A DNA stretch of 38,670 bases from an uncultured Porphyromonadaceae bacterium (GCA_947177145.1 CAMWTL010000004.1:1-38670), one strand, 5' to 3'; positions 29,250 through 38,668 are shown, numbered from the stretch's first letter. Notes: generated by a model not told the origin, from the sequence alone. Made by a program: numbers and translations.

Positions 29250-29280
29250 ACAACAATTACAACTTTTTAATTAATCGCTA

Positions 29281-31017
29281 ATGAAAAAATCTTTACTTTT
29301 CGGGTTAGCGGTAGGCGCTTGCTTCAGCACTGCAATGGCTGACAGCACAAACCTTCCGGAGCCCAAACTCTATCCCGAGACATCATTCCAGGGCTTCTCA
29401 GCCGATGGTCGTTACGTAGTGTCAGAAGTTAACGGCACTATTACCATATTAAACACAGAGACAGGAAAGATCACAGAGTTCATCCAGGATGAAGACAGTA
29501 ACCAGTTTTATACTCTTGGTCTCGGCAACTTCATAACCGCTGATGGCAGCATATTATTGGCCTCTACAAGCACTAACCTCGATGCTGCTTACTATCAAGG
29601 CGGTGAGTGGCATGAACTCGATGTTCTCGACCCTACTCGTTCAAATATGGCTAACGGCATCACTCCGGACGGCTCACGTATATGCGGAAGTATCGGTCTG
29701 AACGCCATGTCATTTGACGATGTAATCATGCTTGCTCCTGCATTCTGGGATCGTAACCCTGATGGAAATGGCTATGGTTCCTGCACAGTGCTCCCTTATC
29801 CTACTAAGGATCTCTTCGGGGAAACTCCCCAGTATGTCACCGCTGTGGCTATCTCCTCTGATGGTAAGACCATTGTCGGCCAAGTGACATTCTCAAGTGG
29901 AATGATGCAAGTGCCAATTGTGTATACAGAGGATGAAAATGGTCTATGGGCATATTCCTTCCCCACCCAAGCACTCTTCAATCCCGATAAGCTTGAACCG
30001 GTTGAGAATCCCGGCGACGGTCCGATGATGCCTTCAGCTGAAAGTTTCCTGTCGGCAGAAGAGCTTGAAGATTATTTGGCTGCATTAAAGGAATATAATA
30101 CTACATATCAAGGCCCTTATCCTGATCCGGAAGACTTTATGTCGGAAGAGGAGAAGACTGCCTATACAGAAGCTATGGAAGAATATGCTGCCAAATATGA
30201 AGTGTGGCAGGAACAATTTTATGCTTATTGGGACTATGCCAATGCTGTAATGGAGTCCTCACCTAACTTCGTATTCAACAACGTATACCTTTCCACTGAC
30301 AACAAGACTATCGTCGGCACCCTTGAGACGCAGATTCCCAACACCGATCCCGGGGCTTGGATGCCTTTTAAGACAGCCTACAGACCTTGTTCAGTTGACA
30401 TTGCTACCGGTGAACTTACATCTTACGAACCCGCTGAATCATGTCTTGCCTCCGGTGTAGCTGACAACGGCGTAATCCTCGCATATGATGAGCAGGGCAC
30501 CATACCGATGATGGGCTATATCATCAAAGACGGTAATATTCAGACTGTCAATGATTACATCAGCTCCATCGTACCCGAATACGCTTCATGGATTGATGAA
30601 AATATGACTCATGAAGTTATTGTAGGTTACGACTATGATGAAGATGAGGAGATCTATGAAGAGGTTACTTTCGGAGGTATGCCCGTAGCAACTCCCGACC
30701 TAAGCATGATTGCTATGTGGAATGATACTCCCTGGGATGGCGGGTCTTTCGCAGAAAGTGTATTGTTTGACCTCAGAAAGACTACCGGCGTAACCACAAT
30801 CAGCACCTCCAAGAACATCTCTGCCGGCGCAAACGGCACAGTGATCGTTCCTGCCGGCTTCGTTTCGCTTGATGTCTACGCACTCAGCGGTGCATGTGTA
30901 AAGACAGTCAAAGAGCCTAACGGCGTGATAAGCCTTAACTTGCCCGAAGGTGTATACGTTGCCAAGGGTACACGTGCTGACGGCACTACTTCTGTAGTTA
31001 AGGTGGCTGCCAACTAA
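29281..31017 (+). CDS. Secreted protein with T9SS/Por-type C-terminal tail
   Basis: Signal peptide MKKSLLFGLAVGACFSTAMA; propeller-like FSADGRYVVSE / SSDGKTIVGQ repeats; C-term NLPEGVYVAKGTRADGTTSVVKVAAN. Confidence 0.7.
   Translation: MKKSLLFGLAVGACFSTAMADSTNLPEPKLYPETSFQGFSADGRYVVSEVNGTITILNTETGKITEFIQDEDSNQFYTLGLGNFITADGSILLASTSTNLDAAYYQGGEWHELDVLDPTRSNMANGITPDGSRICGSIGLNAMSFDDVIMLAPAFWDRNPDGNGYGSCTVLPYPTKDLFGETPQYVTAVAISSDGKTIVGQVTFSSGMMQVPIVYTEDENGLWAYSFPTQALFNPDKLEPVENPGDGPMMPSAESFLSAEELEDYLAALKEYNTTYQGPYPDPEDFMSEEEKTAYTEAMEEYAAKYEVWQEQFYAYWDYANAVMESSPNFVFNNVYLSTDNKTIVGTLETQIPNTDPGAWMPFKTAYRPCSVDIATGELTSYEPAESCLASGVADNGVILAYDEQGTIPMMGYIIKDGNIQTVNDYISSIVPEYASWIDENMTHEVIVGYDYDEDEEIYEEVTFGGMPVATPDLSMIAMWNDTPWDGGSFAESVLFDLRKTTGVTTISTSKNISAGANGTVIVPAGFVSLDVYALSGACVKTVKEPNGVISLNLPEGVYVAKGTRADGTTSVVKVAAN
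30031..30210 (+). repeat. Internal tandem duplication (2 x 90 bp / 30 aa) in the secreted protein
   Basis: PSAESFLSAEELEDYLAALKEYNTTYQGPY / PDPEDFMSEEEKTAYTEAMEEYAAKYEVWQ, in register at 30 aa, 11/30 identical. Confidence 0.65.
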
Positions 31018-31040
31018 TTCTTCTATTAAGCATTGAATAA

Positions 31041-31095
31041 CCGAATTCACGGTATGCCTTTTAAGGAGCCACATACCGTGAATTTCGGTACTTTT
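31041..31095 (+). terminator. Rho-independent-like terminator hairpin
   Basis: ccgaattcacggtatg ... cataccgtgaatttcgg (one bulge) followed by tactttttatat. Confidence 0.75.
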
Positions 31096-31148
31096 TATAT
31101 CTCCTCCTAATTAATAGCATGAGAACTAACCATCTAAATAATATTCTA

Positions 31149-33098
31149 ATGAAAAAATATTTACTGGCATTCGCCGCAGCGTTCATTGCAATGTCGGCTT
31201 CAGCCCTGTCTCTTACAGGCAGCAATAAAACTCAACTGCACCCTGAGTTGCGCCCCGACCTGAAAGCTGTGGAAATCACATCGGCTATCAAAGCTGAAAA
31301 TATACTTAAAACCCGTGCCGAGCAGCCGGAAGAGATATATTATACTTTGGCAGGACTTCCGCAGGAGGGTCTGTCATTTCAAGACCAGAAAAAAGGGATG
31401 CAGCTTGCCATGGCATTCCAAATTGACCCGGCCTTCATCGATGCTCTCACCGACGGTGAAATAACAGGTATCTCTTTCTATACCGGTGTTGAAGATGGCG
31501 GCAACGTTAATAATATCCGCACTGCCACGGTCTTCATAGCCAATGCCCTTGACGGCACTTATCTCTATGAACAAGAGGTGGAATGTCCTGCTACCCCTTT
31601 CTCACCGGTATATGCAGAACTTAATGAGCCATTTAAGATTCCTACCGATACAAAAGTCTATGTGGGAGTCTATTTCACCCTTACGAGTCCGAACAACGTT
31701 CCTGTCGTAGTGGACAGCAGTGCCCATGTCAACACCCTTGGAGGCTGGGTGGGAATACTGAGCAACACATCTCCAACATGGAGTTGGGAGAATATCGCGG
31801 ATTATTATGGTTTCCTTACCCTCGGAGCCACAATCCGGGCTACATCTATGCCTAAGAATTCTGTTTCGCTTCTCGCCATTGACGGCCAACCTATATCTTA
31901 TCAGAATGAGCCTCTCTCCTTCCAGTTCCTGCTGCAAAACAATGGCGTCAATGTCATTAATACCCTCACTGTGGAATATGGCATTGAAGGAGAGACACCG
32001 ATTTCACAGGAGCTTTCTTTAGAGGAACCACTTGAACTGAATCAGCATCTCATAGCCGGAGTTATGGATTTCGTAGCTACGCAGCCTACAAAAAAATCGG
32101 ATATCAACGTGACCATTACCCGTATCGACGGAGTGGAGAACACAGCCTCCGACCGAACAGCCAGCTATCCGGTGACAATTGTGGCAGAGGATAAAGGACT
32201 TCCGCGCAATATTGTGATTGAGGAGTTTACCAGTACCTCTTGTGTATACTGTCCCGTAGGCTATACTGCCATGGAGAAAATACGTGAGGAATATACTGAC
32301 GGCAGCATTATTCCTGTCTGCATCCATGTAAACTCACCCGGCAGAGACCCGATGACTGCCACCACTTATAACAACGTGTTTAATAACTACTGTAAAGAGG
32401 GTGTTCCGAGCGCAGTCATCAATCGTGCATACGACATTTATCCCGTCTACGACAATCTTATCGAGATGGCTACCCAGCTCCGGGCTCTTCCCGGCATAGC
32501 TTCTGTCACAGCTGAAGCCTCCATCAAAGAGGGAACCCGTGAACTGACTATAGACACCAAGACAAAATTTGCTTTCGACTATGCTGACGGCGACCAGAAC
32601 TTCATTCTCGCTTATGGCATCACAGAGAACGACCTTGGTCCCTACACACAGCAAAACGGTTATGCAGGTGCTGATATTGAGGTATCGGGCGACTGGCAGA
32701 ATAAACCTAAGACAGTTGAGTTAATTTACAATGACGTTGCACGTCAACTTGATAAGTATTCCGGCATCGCCGGAAGTATCCCGGCAGAAATCGTAGCGGG
32801 TGAAGAGTATTCCTACTCACATACACTCAATCTGGTAAGAGGCGTTAAAGACTTGGATAACATCAACATCGTTGTATATCTTATCAACCGCACGACTCGC
32901 GAGATTGAGAACGCTTGTATGCTTAAAGCCACAGGTGACGGCTCATTCTCAGGCATCAATGATGTCACCTATGATGAGGAAACTGCCGATGCCCCGGTAG
33001 AATACTACAATCTTCAGGGTATCCGTGTAGCCAATCCTTCTAACGGGCTCTACATCGTCCGTCAAGGTAAGAAAGTAAGTAAGACCTATATCCGCTAA
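31149..33098 (+). CDS. Secreted Omp28-like/thioredoxin-fold protein with C-terminal sorting tail
   Basis: Signal peptide MKKYLLAFAAAFIAMSASA; NIVIEEFTSTSCVYCPVGYTAMEKI with CxxC; C-term YYNLQGIRVANPSNGLYIVRQGKKVSKTYIR. ORF-track start 31119. Confidence 0.78.
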   Translation: MKKYLLAFAAAFIAMSASALSLTGSNKTQLHPELRPDLKAVEITSAIKAENILKTRAEQPEEIYYTLAGLPQEGLSFQDQKKGMQLAMAFQIDPAFIDALTDGEITGISFYTGVEDGGNVNNIRTATVFIANALDGTYLYEQEVECPATPFSPVYAELNEPFKIPTDTKVYVGVYFTLTSPNNVPVVVDSSAHVNTLGGWVGILSNTSPTWSWENIADYYGFLTLGATIRATSMPKNSVSLLAIDGQPISYQNEPLSFQFLLQNNGVNVINTLTVEYGIEGETPISQELSLEEPLELNQHLIAGVMDFVATQPTKKSDINVTITRIDGVENTASDRTASYPVTIVAEDKGLPRNIVIEEFTSTSCVYCPVGYTAMEKIREEYTDGSIIPVCIHVNSPGRDPMTATTYNNVFNNYCKEGVPSAVINRAYDIYPVYDNLIEMATQLRALPGIASVTAEASIKEGTRELTIDTKTKFAFDYADGDQNFILAYGITENDLGPYTQQNGYAGADIEVSGDWQNKPKTVELIYNDVARQLDKYSGIAGSIPAEIVAGEEYSYSHTLNLVRGVKDLDNINIVVYLINRTTREIENACMLKATGDGSFSGINDVTYDEETADAPVEYYNLQGIRVANPSNGLYIVRQGKKVSKTYIR

Positions 33099-33161
33099 TC
33101 TTATATCCTACCCGATAACGACTATCCACGATTCTTGGTAAGAATCATTTGAGAAAAAAGA

Positions 33162-33195
33162 GGACGGCAACTCGAACAAGTTGCCGTCCCTTTTT
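33162..33195 (+). terminator. Rho-independent terminator
   Basis: ggacggcaact-cgaaca-agttgccgtcc perfect stem followed by ctttttaa. Confidence 0.88.
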
Positions 33196-33255
33196 AATAT
33201 GGACATCTGCCCGAATGTAAATCGCTTCTATTCAGTGGTGGCACCTTACGATTTA

Positions 33256-33288
33256 TTTGCGGATTACAATTCTGTTTTGTAATTTTGC
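33256..33288 (+). promoter_or_regulatory. Bacteroidota promoter for the AsmA-like gene
   Basis: TTTG (33256..33259), about 20-nt spacer, TAATTTTGC (33280..33288). Confidence 0.7.
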
Positions 33289-33314
33289 ATATAATCGGAC
33301 AATATGATCAACCT

Positions 33315-36300
33315 ATGTGCGCAGACAGGAAAGCCAATATAACGGTGAAGGTGCTGAAAGTGCTTGGACGGACACTCTTAACAATAGTGGTGGTGCTGAG
33401 TGCCTTGCTTTTTTGTGCCGTTAAGTTTCTCGAATCCAAAGAGCTGTCGCCCTGGGTTGAGCGTACAGCCAACGAATATATCGACGGACATTTGAAGGTA
33501 GGCAGTCTTAGACTTGGCTTTCACCCGCGATTCCCCATTTTAGGAGTGAAGGTGGAGAATCTTTCCGTAATTTCGCACGCTTTTGACTCATTGACTGTCG
33601 AGCAACCTGGTCTGCTGCCAAACTATGCTGATTCACTGGTGACACTCGACCATCTAAGCGGTTCATTGGATGTCAAGCGTCTTATTATGGACAAAGAATT
33701 AGCCCTGCAAAATGTAGTGTTGCGTGGTCTCAGTGTAAACCTGGTCATAGCCCATAACGGCAAAGCCAACTATGACCTGGTGAAAACATCTACAGACACA
33801 GTGAAAGCGCCAAAGAAAGAGATGCCGAAATTCCGCATTAACCAGTTTGCCCTTGAGCAACCCAAAGAGATACGTTTTTACAATGCCGCCGACTCTACCT
33901 CTGCCGCAGTGCTATTGCTGACCGACGCTGCGGTTGACGGTGATAAGATGCCGACTTACCGACTTAAAATCAACGGTAATGTCACTTCTCCGAAGGCAAC
34001 CCTGATTACAAATCTTGATCAAATCAGCTTTGGGCTTAATGGTAAGGTGTTTTGGGATCCGGCACATCCCGGGCTGGTGGCAATGGATGAGATGGAGCTT
34101 AAAGGAGCTTTTATTAAAGCTGTAGTCACGGGAGAAATTGATCTGAAAGAGAGTCCGATTGTCCGAAAAGCTATTGTGGATTTGCCTCCCGTTGCCCTTA
34201 CTGATATACTTACCCTGCTCCCCGACTCAATTCGTCGTGTCCATCGCCTCTATGAGCCTTATTTCTCGACCGACCTTACCATAGGGGGAAGGTTTGAACT
34301 TAAGCAACCGATGAACTTGGCAACCGATACCATGCCTACCGCTCAACTTAAGCTATCAATACCTCCATCGAACCTGCACTATGAAAAAGCACAGTTTGAG
34401 GATATTGCTCTGGATGTGATTGTAAATACACTTACCAACCTTCCCGACAGCACCGTTGTCAATGTGAGCCGTTGCAACATAGATGGTCCGGCAACTCATC
34501 TTGAAGCATCGGCTATCATTTCTAAACTATTCTCCGACCCCACTTTCGACACAAAACTTCAAGGAGAAATCAACTTGTCTAATCTCCCACCGATTATACG
34601 TGAAAAGATTCCCGGATATCTCTCCGGCAGTATTTTGACCGACCTACACGCCAATGGAAAGGCATCGCTGCTCAAACAGGAGCGTCTGCATCGCCTTGTA
34701 GCAGATGGTTCTGTGACGGCTCAGAACATATATTTCCTCTCAGGAGATACCAACAAGATGGTGGAGGTGAATAAGGCGCGGATAGACTTCGATTCCAAAC
34801 GGATTGTCGACAGTCTTCCCATATTGAGTGCAAAAGTTGATGTTGACACTGCAAACCTGCTTATTGGGGGTGTAGATATAGCCATAGGTACACTCTCTCT
34901 CGGATTGGGACTGGAGAATGCAGTGCAGCATATCGACACTACAGAGATGATGCCACTGGGCGGTGACCTGAAGGTGAGCCGACTCAATATCATATCTATT
35001 ACCGACAGTGCCGGAGGTCGCATACGCAACCTGGACGGACATGTCACGTTACGTGGACTTAAAGCCCACGATCCGATACCGGAGATAGTGGCTGATCTGA
35101 ACACAGGTCGTGTCTCTGCCGGAAGTCTTTCCGACCGTATTCTTCTAAATGACACCAAGATTAAAGCAACGCTGTATAAGTTGCCCTCTACCTCTAAGAA
35201 AGCAGCCACGTCGCGTCCAAGTGCAAACACTCATAAGGAATATCCTTACATAGCTCCTGCCAAGGTGTTTAAATACGTTTATGAGAAACGTCACCGTAAA
35301 CCGGGACAGAAGCGCAAACGCCGTGTCTATGGCACTATAGGAGCCGACGATAACGAAGTTCTGGAGTGGGATCTCGCCAAGGGATTTAGCAAGTTCCTGA
35401 ACGAATGGAAACTGAACGGCTCGGTAATCACGACTCACGCCCGGTTGCTTACCCCTATCTTTCCCCTGCATAATCGCTTCTCACTAATCGACCTGAAATT
35501 CAACAACGACACAGTTGATATATCCAACATTGCTTTGAGGACCGGGAGATCCAACATTGCCCTGTCCGGGTTAGTGACCAATGTGAAACGTGCCCTCACT
35601 TCAAAGACCAACAACACTCTCAAAGTAAATCTTTCGCTCCTTAGTGATACTATCGACATCAACCAACTGTCGGCGGGAGTCTTTACCGGAGCCTCGTATG
35701 CTGACCATAAACGCCACGGAAACTTCCACATTGAGGGTACAGATGACGATGCCACACTACAGGCACGTCTCGATGATCTTGCGAAAAAAGGACCCGGTAA
35801 AGCGGCTCCTGTGCTTATACCTGTCAATGTCGAAGGTAATTTAAAGATTGCAGCAAACCACGTCCTATATAGTGACCTTGCACTCCAAAATTTTGGAGGG
35901 GATATACTGGTATATGATGGTGGAGTCAACCTGCATCAGATGAAAGCAAATTCAGATGCCGGTAATTTAATTGTATCAGCTCTTTATTCTGCCCCTAAGC
36001 CCGAAAATATGCACTTCGGGTTCGGACTGGAATTAGAGGATTTCAATATAGGCAAATTCGTAAAACTCGTACCTGCCGTCGACTCGATAATGCCGCTGAT
36101 TCACGATTTCTCAGGCACGGTCAGCGCAGATATAGCCGCCACTTGTGACATTGATTCGGGTATGAATCTTGATCTGCCGACTCTCAACGCTGCCATAAGA
36201 ATAACGGGTGATAATCTCGCATTCATTAATCCGGAAACTTATCGTACCTTAGGCAAATGGTTAGGCTTTAAAAATAAGGCAGACAATACAATCAAACGCA

Positions 36301-36860
36301 TGAACGTGGAAATGACCGTTGATGACGGACTTATGCGTGTATATCCATTTGTGTTCAATATCGACCGTTATCGCCTTGGCATATCCGGCTCCAACGACAT
36401 AGCCATGAATTTCAATTACCATATCTCGGTGTTGAAATCGCCCCTCCCCTTCAAATTCGGTATCAACATTTCGGGTAATCCCAAGAAATACAAGGTACGG
36501 TTTGGTGGTGCCAAATTCAAAGAGGACACGGCTATCGAGAGTGTCAACATTGTGAATAACGCACGTATCAATCTTCTCGACCAAATAGAAAACGTCTTCA
36601 GGAGAGGTGTGCAGAACTCGCGCTTCGCCAAGTTGCAGGTGCAGCATCCTGCCGGTTACGACTCACTGACTGATGTGGAATTGAGTGCAGCCGATTCTCT
36701 TCAACTCATAAAAGAGGGACTTATCGACCCGTCGATCTCCACTAAAGCCAAGACATCTAAGAAAAAATCCAAAGGCAAGAGTGGGAAAAAGGACAAATCC
36801 GACAAAAAGGATGACGCCGACAAGCCCAAGAAAAAGCGCAAAAGATTCATCTTCTTCTGA
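33315..36860 (+). CDS. AsmA-like family large membrane-anchored protein
   Basis: N-terminal TM LLTIVVVLSALLFCAV; HLKVGSLRLGFHPRFPILGVKVENLSV; AsmA-like C-term FNIDRYRLGISGSNDIAMNFNYHISVLKSPLPFKFGINISG. ORF-track start 33285 lies in the apparent promoter. Confidence 0.82.
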   Translation: MCADRKANITVKVLKVLGRTLLTIVVVLSALLFCAVKFLESKELSPWVERTANEYIDGHLKVGSLRLGFHPRFPILGVKVENLSVISHAFDSLTVEQPGLLPNYADSLVTLDHLSGSLDVKRLIMDKELALQNVVLRGLSVNLVIAHNGKANYDLVKTSTDTVKAPKKEMPKFRINQFALEQPKEIRFYNAADSTSAAVLLLTDAAVDGDKMPTYRLKINGNVTSPKATLITNLDQISFGLNGKVFWDPAHPGLVAMDEMELKGAFIKAVVTGEIDLKESPIVRKAIVDLPPVALTDILTLLPDSIRRVHRLYEPYFSTDLTIGGRFELKQPMNLATDTMPTAQLKLSIPPSNLHYEKAQFEDIALDVIVNTLTNLPDSTVVNVSRCNIDGPATHLEASAIISKLFSDPTFDTKLQGEINLSNLPPIIREKIPGYLSGSILTDLHANGKASLLKQERLHRLVADGSVTAQNIYFLSGDTNKMVEVNKARIDFDSKRIVDSLPILSAKVDVDTANLLIGGVDIAIGTLSLGLGLENAVQHIDTTEMMPLGGDLKVSRLNIISITDSAGGRIRNLDGHVTLRGLKAHDPIPEIVADLNTGRVSAGSLSDRILLNDTKIKATLYKLPSTSKKAATSRPSANTHKEYPYIAPAKVFKYVYEKRHRKPGQKRKRRVYGTIGADDNEVLEWDLAKGFSKFLNEWKLNGSVITTHARLLTPIFPLHNRFSLIDLKFNNDTVDISNIALRTGRSNIALSGLVTNVKRALTSKTNNTLKVNLSLLSDTIDINQLSAGVFTGASYADHKRHGNFHIEGTDDDATLQARLDDLAKKGPGKAAPVLIPVNVEGNLKIAANHVLYSDLALQNFGGDILVYDGGVNLHQMKANSDAGNLIVSALYSAPKPENMHFGFGLELEDFNIGKFVKLVPAVDSIMPLIHDFSGTVSADIAATCDIDSGMNLDLPTLNAAIRITGDNLAFINPETYRTLGKWLGFKNKADNTIKRMNVEMTVDDGLMRVYPFVFNIDRYRLGISGSNDIAMNFNYHISVLKSPLPFKFGINISGNPKKYKVRFGGAKFKEDTAIESVNIVNNARINLLDQIENVFRRGVQNSRFAKLQVQHPAGYDSLTDVELSAADSLQLIKEGLIDPSISTKAKTSKKKSKGKSGKKDKSDKKDDADKPKKKRKRFIFF

Positions 36861-37078
36861 TACAATTAGCCATCACCATAGCTTATCAAATGATCATGTG
36901 AACAGATTTATCGTTACCCATTCTTTTTAAAGAGACTTAATTCACGAAGAGCTTGAATTTATCTTTTAGCCCTTTTTTCATACACTTAATACTTATAATC
37001 TACTATAATTGGACTCAACAACCCTTAAACACTTTTAATATATCAAATAAAAGATTTACAACAATATAGATTTAATTT

Positions 37079-37115
37079 TATCGCAAAATGAGACAAATTG
37101 CGATAAATTGCGATA
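37079..37115 (+). repeat. 37-bp three-half-site repeat, fic downstream copy
   Basis: tatcgcaaaa-tgagaca-aattgcgata-aattgcgata; inverted relative to the copy at 38467..38503 (about 31/37 identical). Confidence 0.8.
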
Positions 37116-37125
37116 ACATAGATTA

Positions 37126-38439
37126 CTACCTATGAATCATATTTTGAAAGTTATCACTTTTTACATATCCCTTTGTTCTACCGTTAAGGGAAATTTCTGA
37201 TAGATAGCCCTTCTTTGCTAAATCCCTTAAATCGGATTTAGCAGTACCGGGACTAACTCCAAACCTATTTATTACGTCTACAGAAGTTAGAATCTCATCT
37301 GGATTGTCAATGTACCTACGTATAATCTCTGCTTGTCGTCTTGTGATGTTTCCTAAATGAAGCAATCGCTCTGATTTTTTCTTTTCCTGATGTTTTCTTA
37401 ATAAATATTTTCTCAATTCTTCAAATGATTTACCTAAAACTTCCAAATTATACTGGATAAAGTAGCCGATGTCATTTGAATCATGTTCAGCATAGAGATA
37501 AGATTTCTCGTAGGCTTTCTTAGAACCTCTAATAATACGAGAAATAGACAGATACTGGACAAGCCAATAATCATTTCTCATCATATACCAATAAAACAAT
37601 GCTCTTGCAGTACGTCCATTTCCATCTGCAAAAGGATGGTAATATCCGATTAGAAAATGTATAATTATTCCACGGATAATAGGATGAATAAATATCGCAG
37701 GAGTCTTGTCATTAAAAAATCTACAAAGTAGTTCAATAAAATTTGGTAAGCATGCCGCAGATGGAGGCATATGAACGGTTTCTCCGGTTATCCCATTTCC
37801 TACAACAATGTTTTCCTCGCTCCTTCTAAACCTTCCAGCCGCATCTTCTATATCAAGAGCACCCTCAGTCATCATACCATGTATTTGCATTATCAATTCT
37901 GGTGTCAAATCCTTTTTTGCATTGTCCCGAATAAAGTTTATTGTTGTATAATTATTAAGAATCATCCGTTGGCTTTTATCTCGCGGGTTCATCTTTTTTC
38001 TCAACATTTCTTTAGCCACCTCTCTGGTTGTGGCTGCTCCTTCCATTTGACTTGATGCAATTGCCTCTTCCATAATAGAGCTAATAAGATATAACTCCTG
38101 CGTAGTCTTGTCATCTGGAAAAATCTTGGATGCACCCCACGACCCACCGAAGTTCATATCAAACTCATGACAACGCTTTTGCATATAGTTAGACAATGAA
38201 AAATGTATATTTTCAAATCCTACAATCTTAACATCTGTACGACTTCGTAAAAATTTTACCAACCGCCACAAATCATCTTTTTCAAAACCTAAAGCATTTG
38301 CTCTGTATTTGACATCTGTCCAATACAAATAATTATCATTGATTTTATTAATACTGGCGAGTGTCTCTTCATTCTGGAGTTTGTCCAAAATTTCTTCAGT
38401 AAATAAAATCATATCAACCAATGGAGGATTTTCTATCAT
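37126..38439 (-). CDS. Fic/DOC family protein with C-terminal winged-helix domain
   Basis: Fic motif HPFADGNGRTAR; N-terminal inhibitory motif SSQMEG (S/TxxxEG/N); C-term ITRRQAEIIRRYIDNPDEILTSVDVINRFGVSPGTAKSDLRDLAKKGYL. Confidence 0.93.
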   Translation of the reverse strand: MIENPPLVDMILFTEEILDKLQNEETLASINKINDNYLYWTDVKYRANALGFEKDDLWRLVKFLRSRTDVKIVGFENIHFSLSNYMQKRCHEFDMNFGGSWGASKIFPDDKTTQELYLISSIMEEAIASSQMEGAATTREVAKEMLRKKMNPRDKSQRMILNNYTTINFIRDNAKKDLTPELIMQIHGMMTEGALDIEDAAGRFRRSEENIVVGNGITGETVHMPPSAACLPNFIELLCRFFNDKTPAIFIHPIIRGIIIHFLIGYYHPFADGNGRTARALFYWYMMRNDYWLVQYLSISRIIRGSKKAYEKSYLYAEHDSNDIGYFIQYNLEVLGKSFEELRKYLLRKHQEKKKSERLLHLGNITRRQAEIIRRYIDNPDEILTSVDVINRFGVSPGTAKSDLRDLAKKGYLSEISLNGRTKGYVKSDNFQNMIHR

Positions 38440-38462
38440 ATCAGATTATTTATTTTAAAAGG

Positions 38463-38493
38463 CAAATATCGCAATTTTTCGCAATTATTCAAA
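38463..38493 (-). promoter_or_regulatory. Probable fic promoter overlapping half-site operators
   Basis: Minus strand TTTG (38493..38490), 19-nt spacer, GATATTTG (38470..38463; TAnnTTTG with one mismatch). Confidence 0.5.
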
Positions 38494-38503
38494 ATTTGCG
38501 ATA
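38467..38503 (-). repeat. 37-bp three-half-site repeat, fic upstream copy (putative operator)
   Basis: Minus strand: tatcgcaaat-tttgaat-aattgcgaaa-aattgcgata, same spacing as the downstream copy. Confidence 0.8.
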
Positions 38504-38545
38504 AACAAAGTGTTATTTATGTGATAATCACGGCTCTGACGCATC

Positions 38546-38668
38546 TTAATTTTTAATAACGTCAAAACTTTTTAAGGCGTAAAAGTCGTTGTCCCATCCA
38601 GCCTTCTTACGATGCCCTTTGACTCCCATTGAGGATACTTTAGCGTTCTTGATTATATTCAGGCCGAT
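38546..38668 (-). mobile_element. 3' end of a probable ISAs1-family transposase gene (truncated by window edge)
   Basis: Minus-strand open frame IGLNIIKNAKVSSMGVKGHRKKAGWDNDFYALKSFDVIKN*, resembling ISAs1 transposase C-termini (hydrophobic LN helix, KR-rich, AGWDxDF). Confidence 0.55.

Noticed and set aside
34721-35929. Several minus-strand ORFs in the AsmA-like gene
   Set aside because: Shadow ORFs of a long, coherent AsmA-like coding frame
37016-37125. CRISPR-like short repeats downstream of fic
   Set aside because: Only tandem 10-bp half-sites, no regular repeat-spacer array and no cas genes in the window
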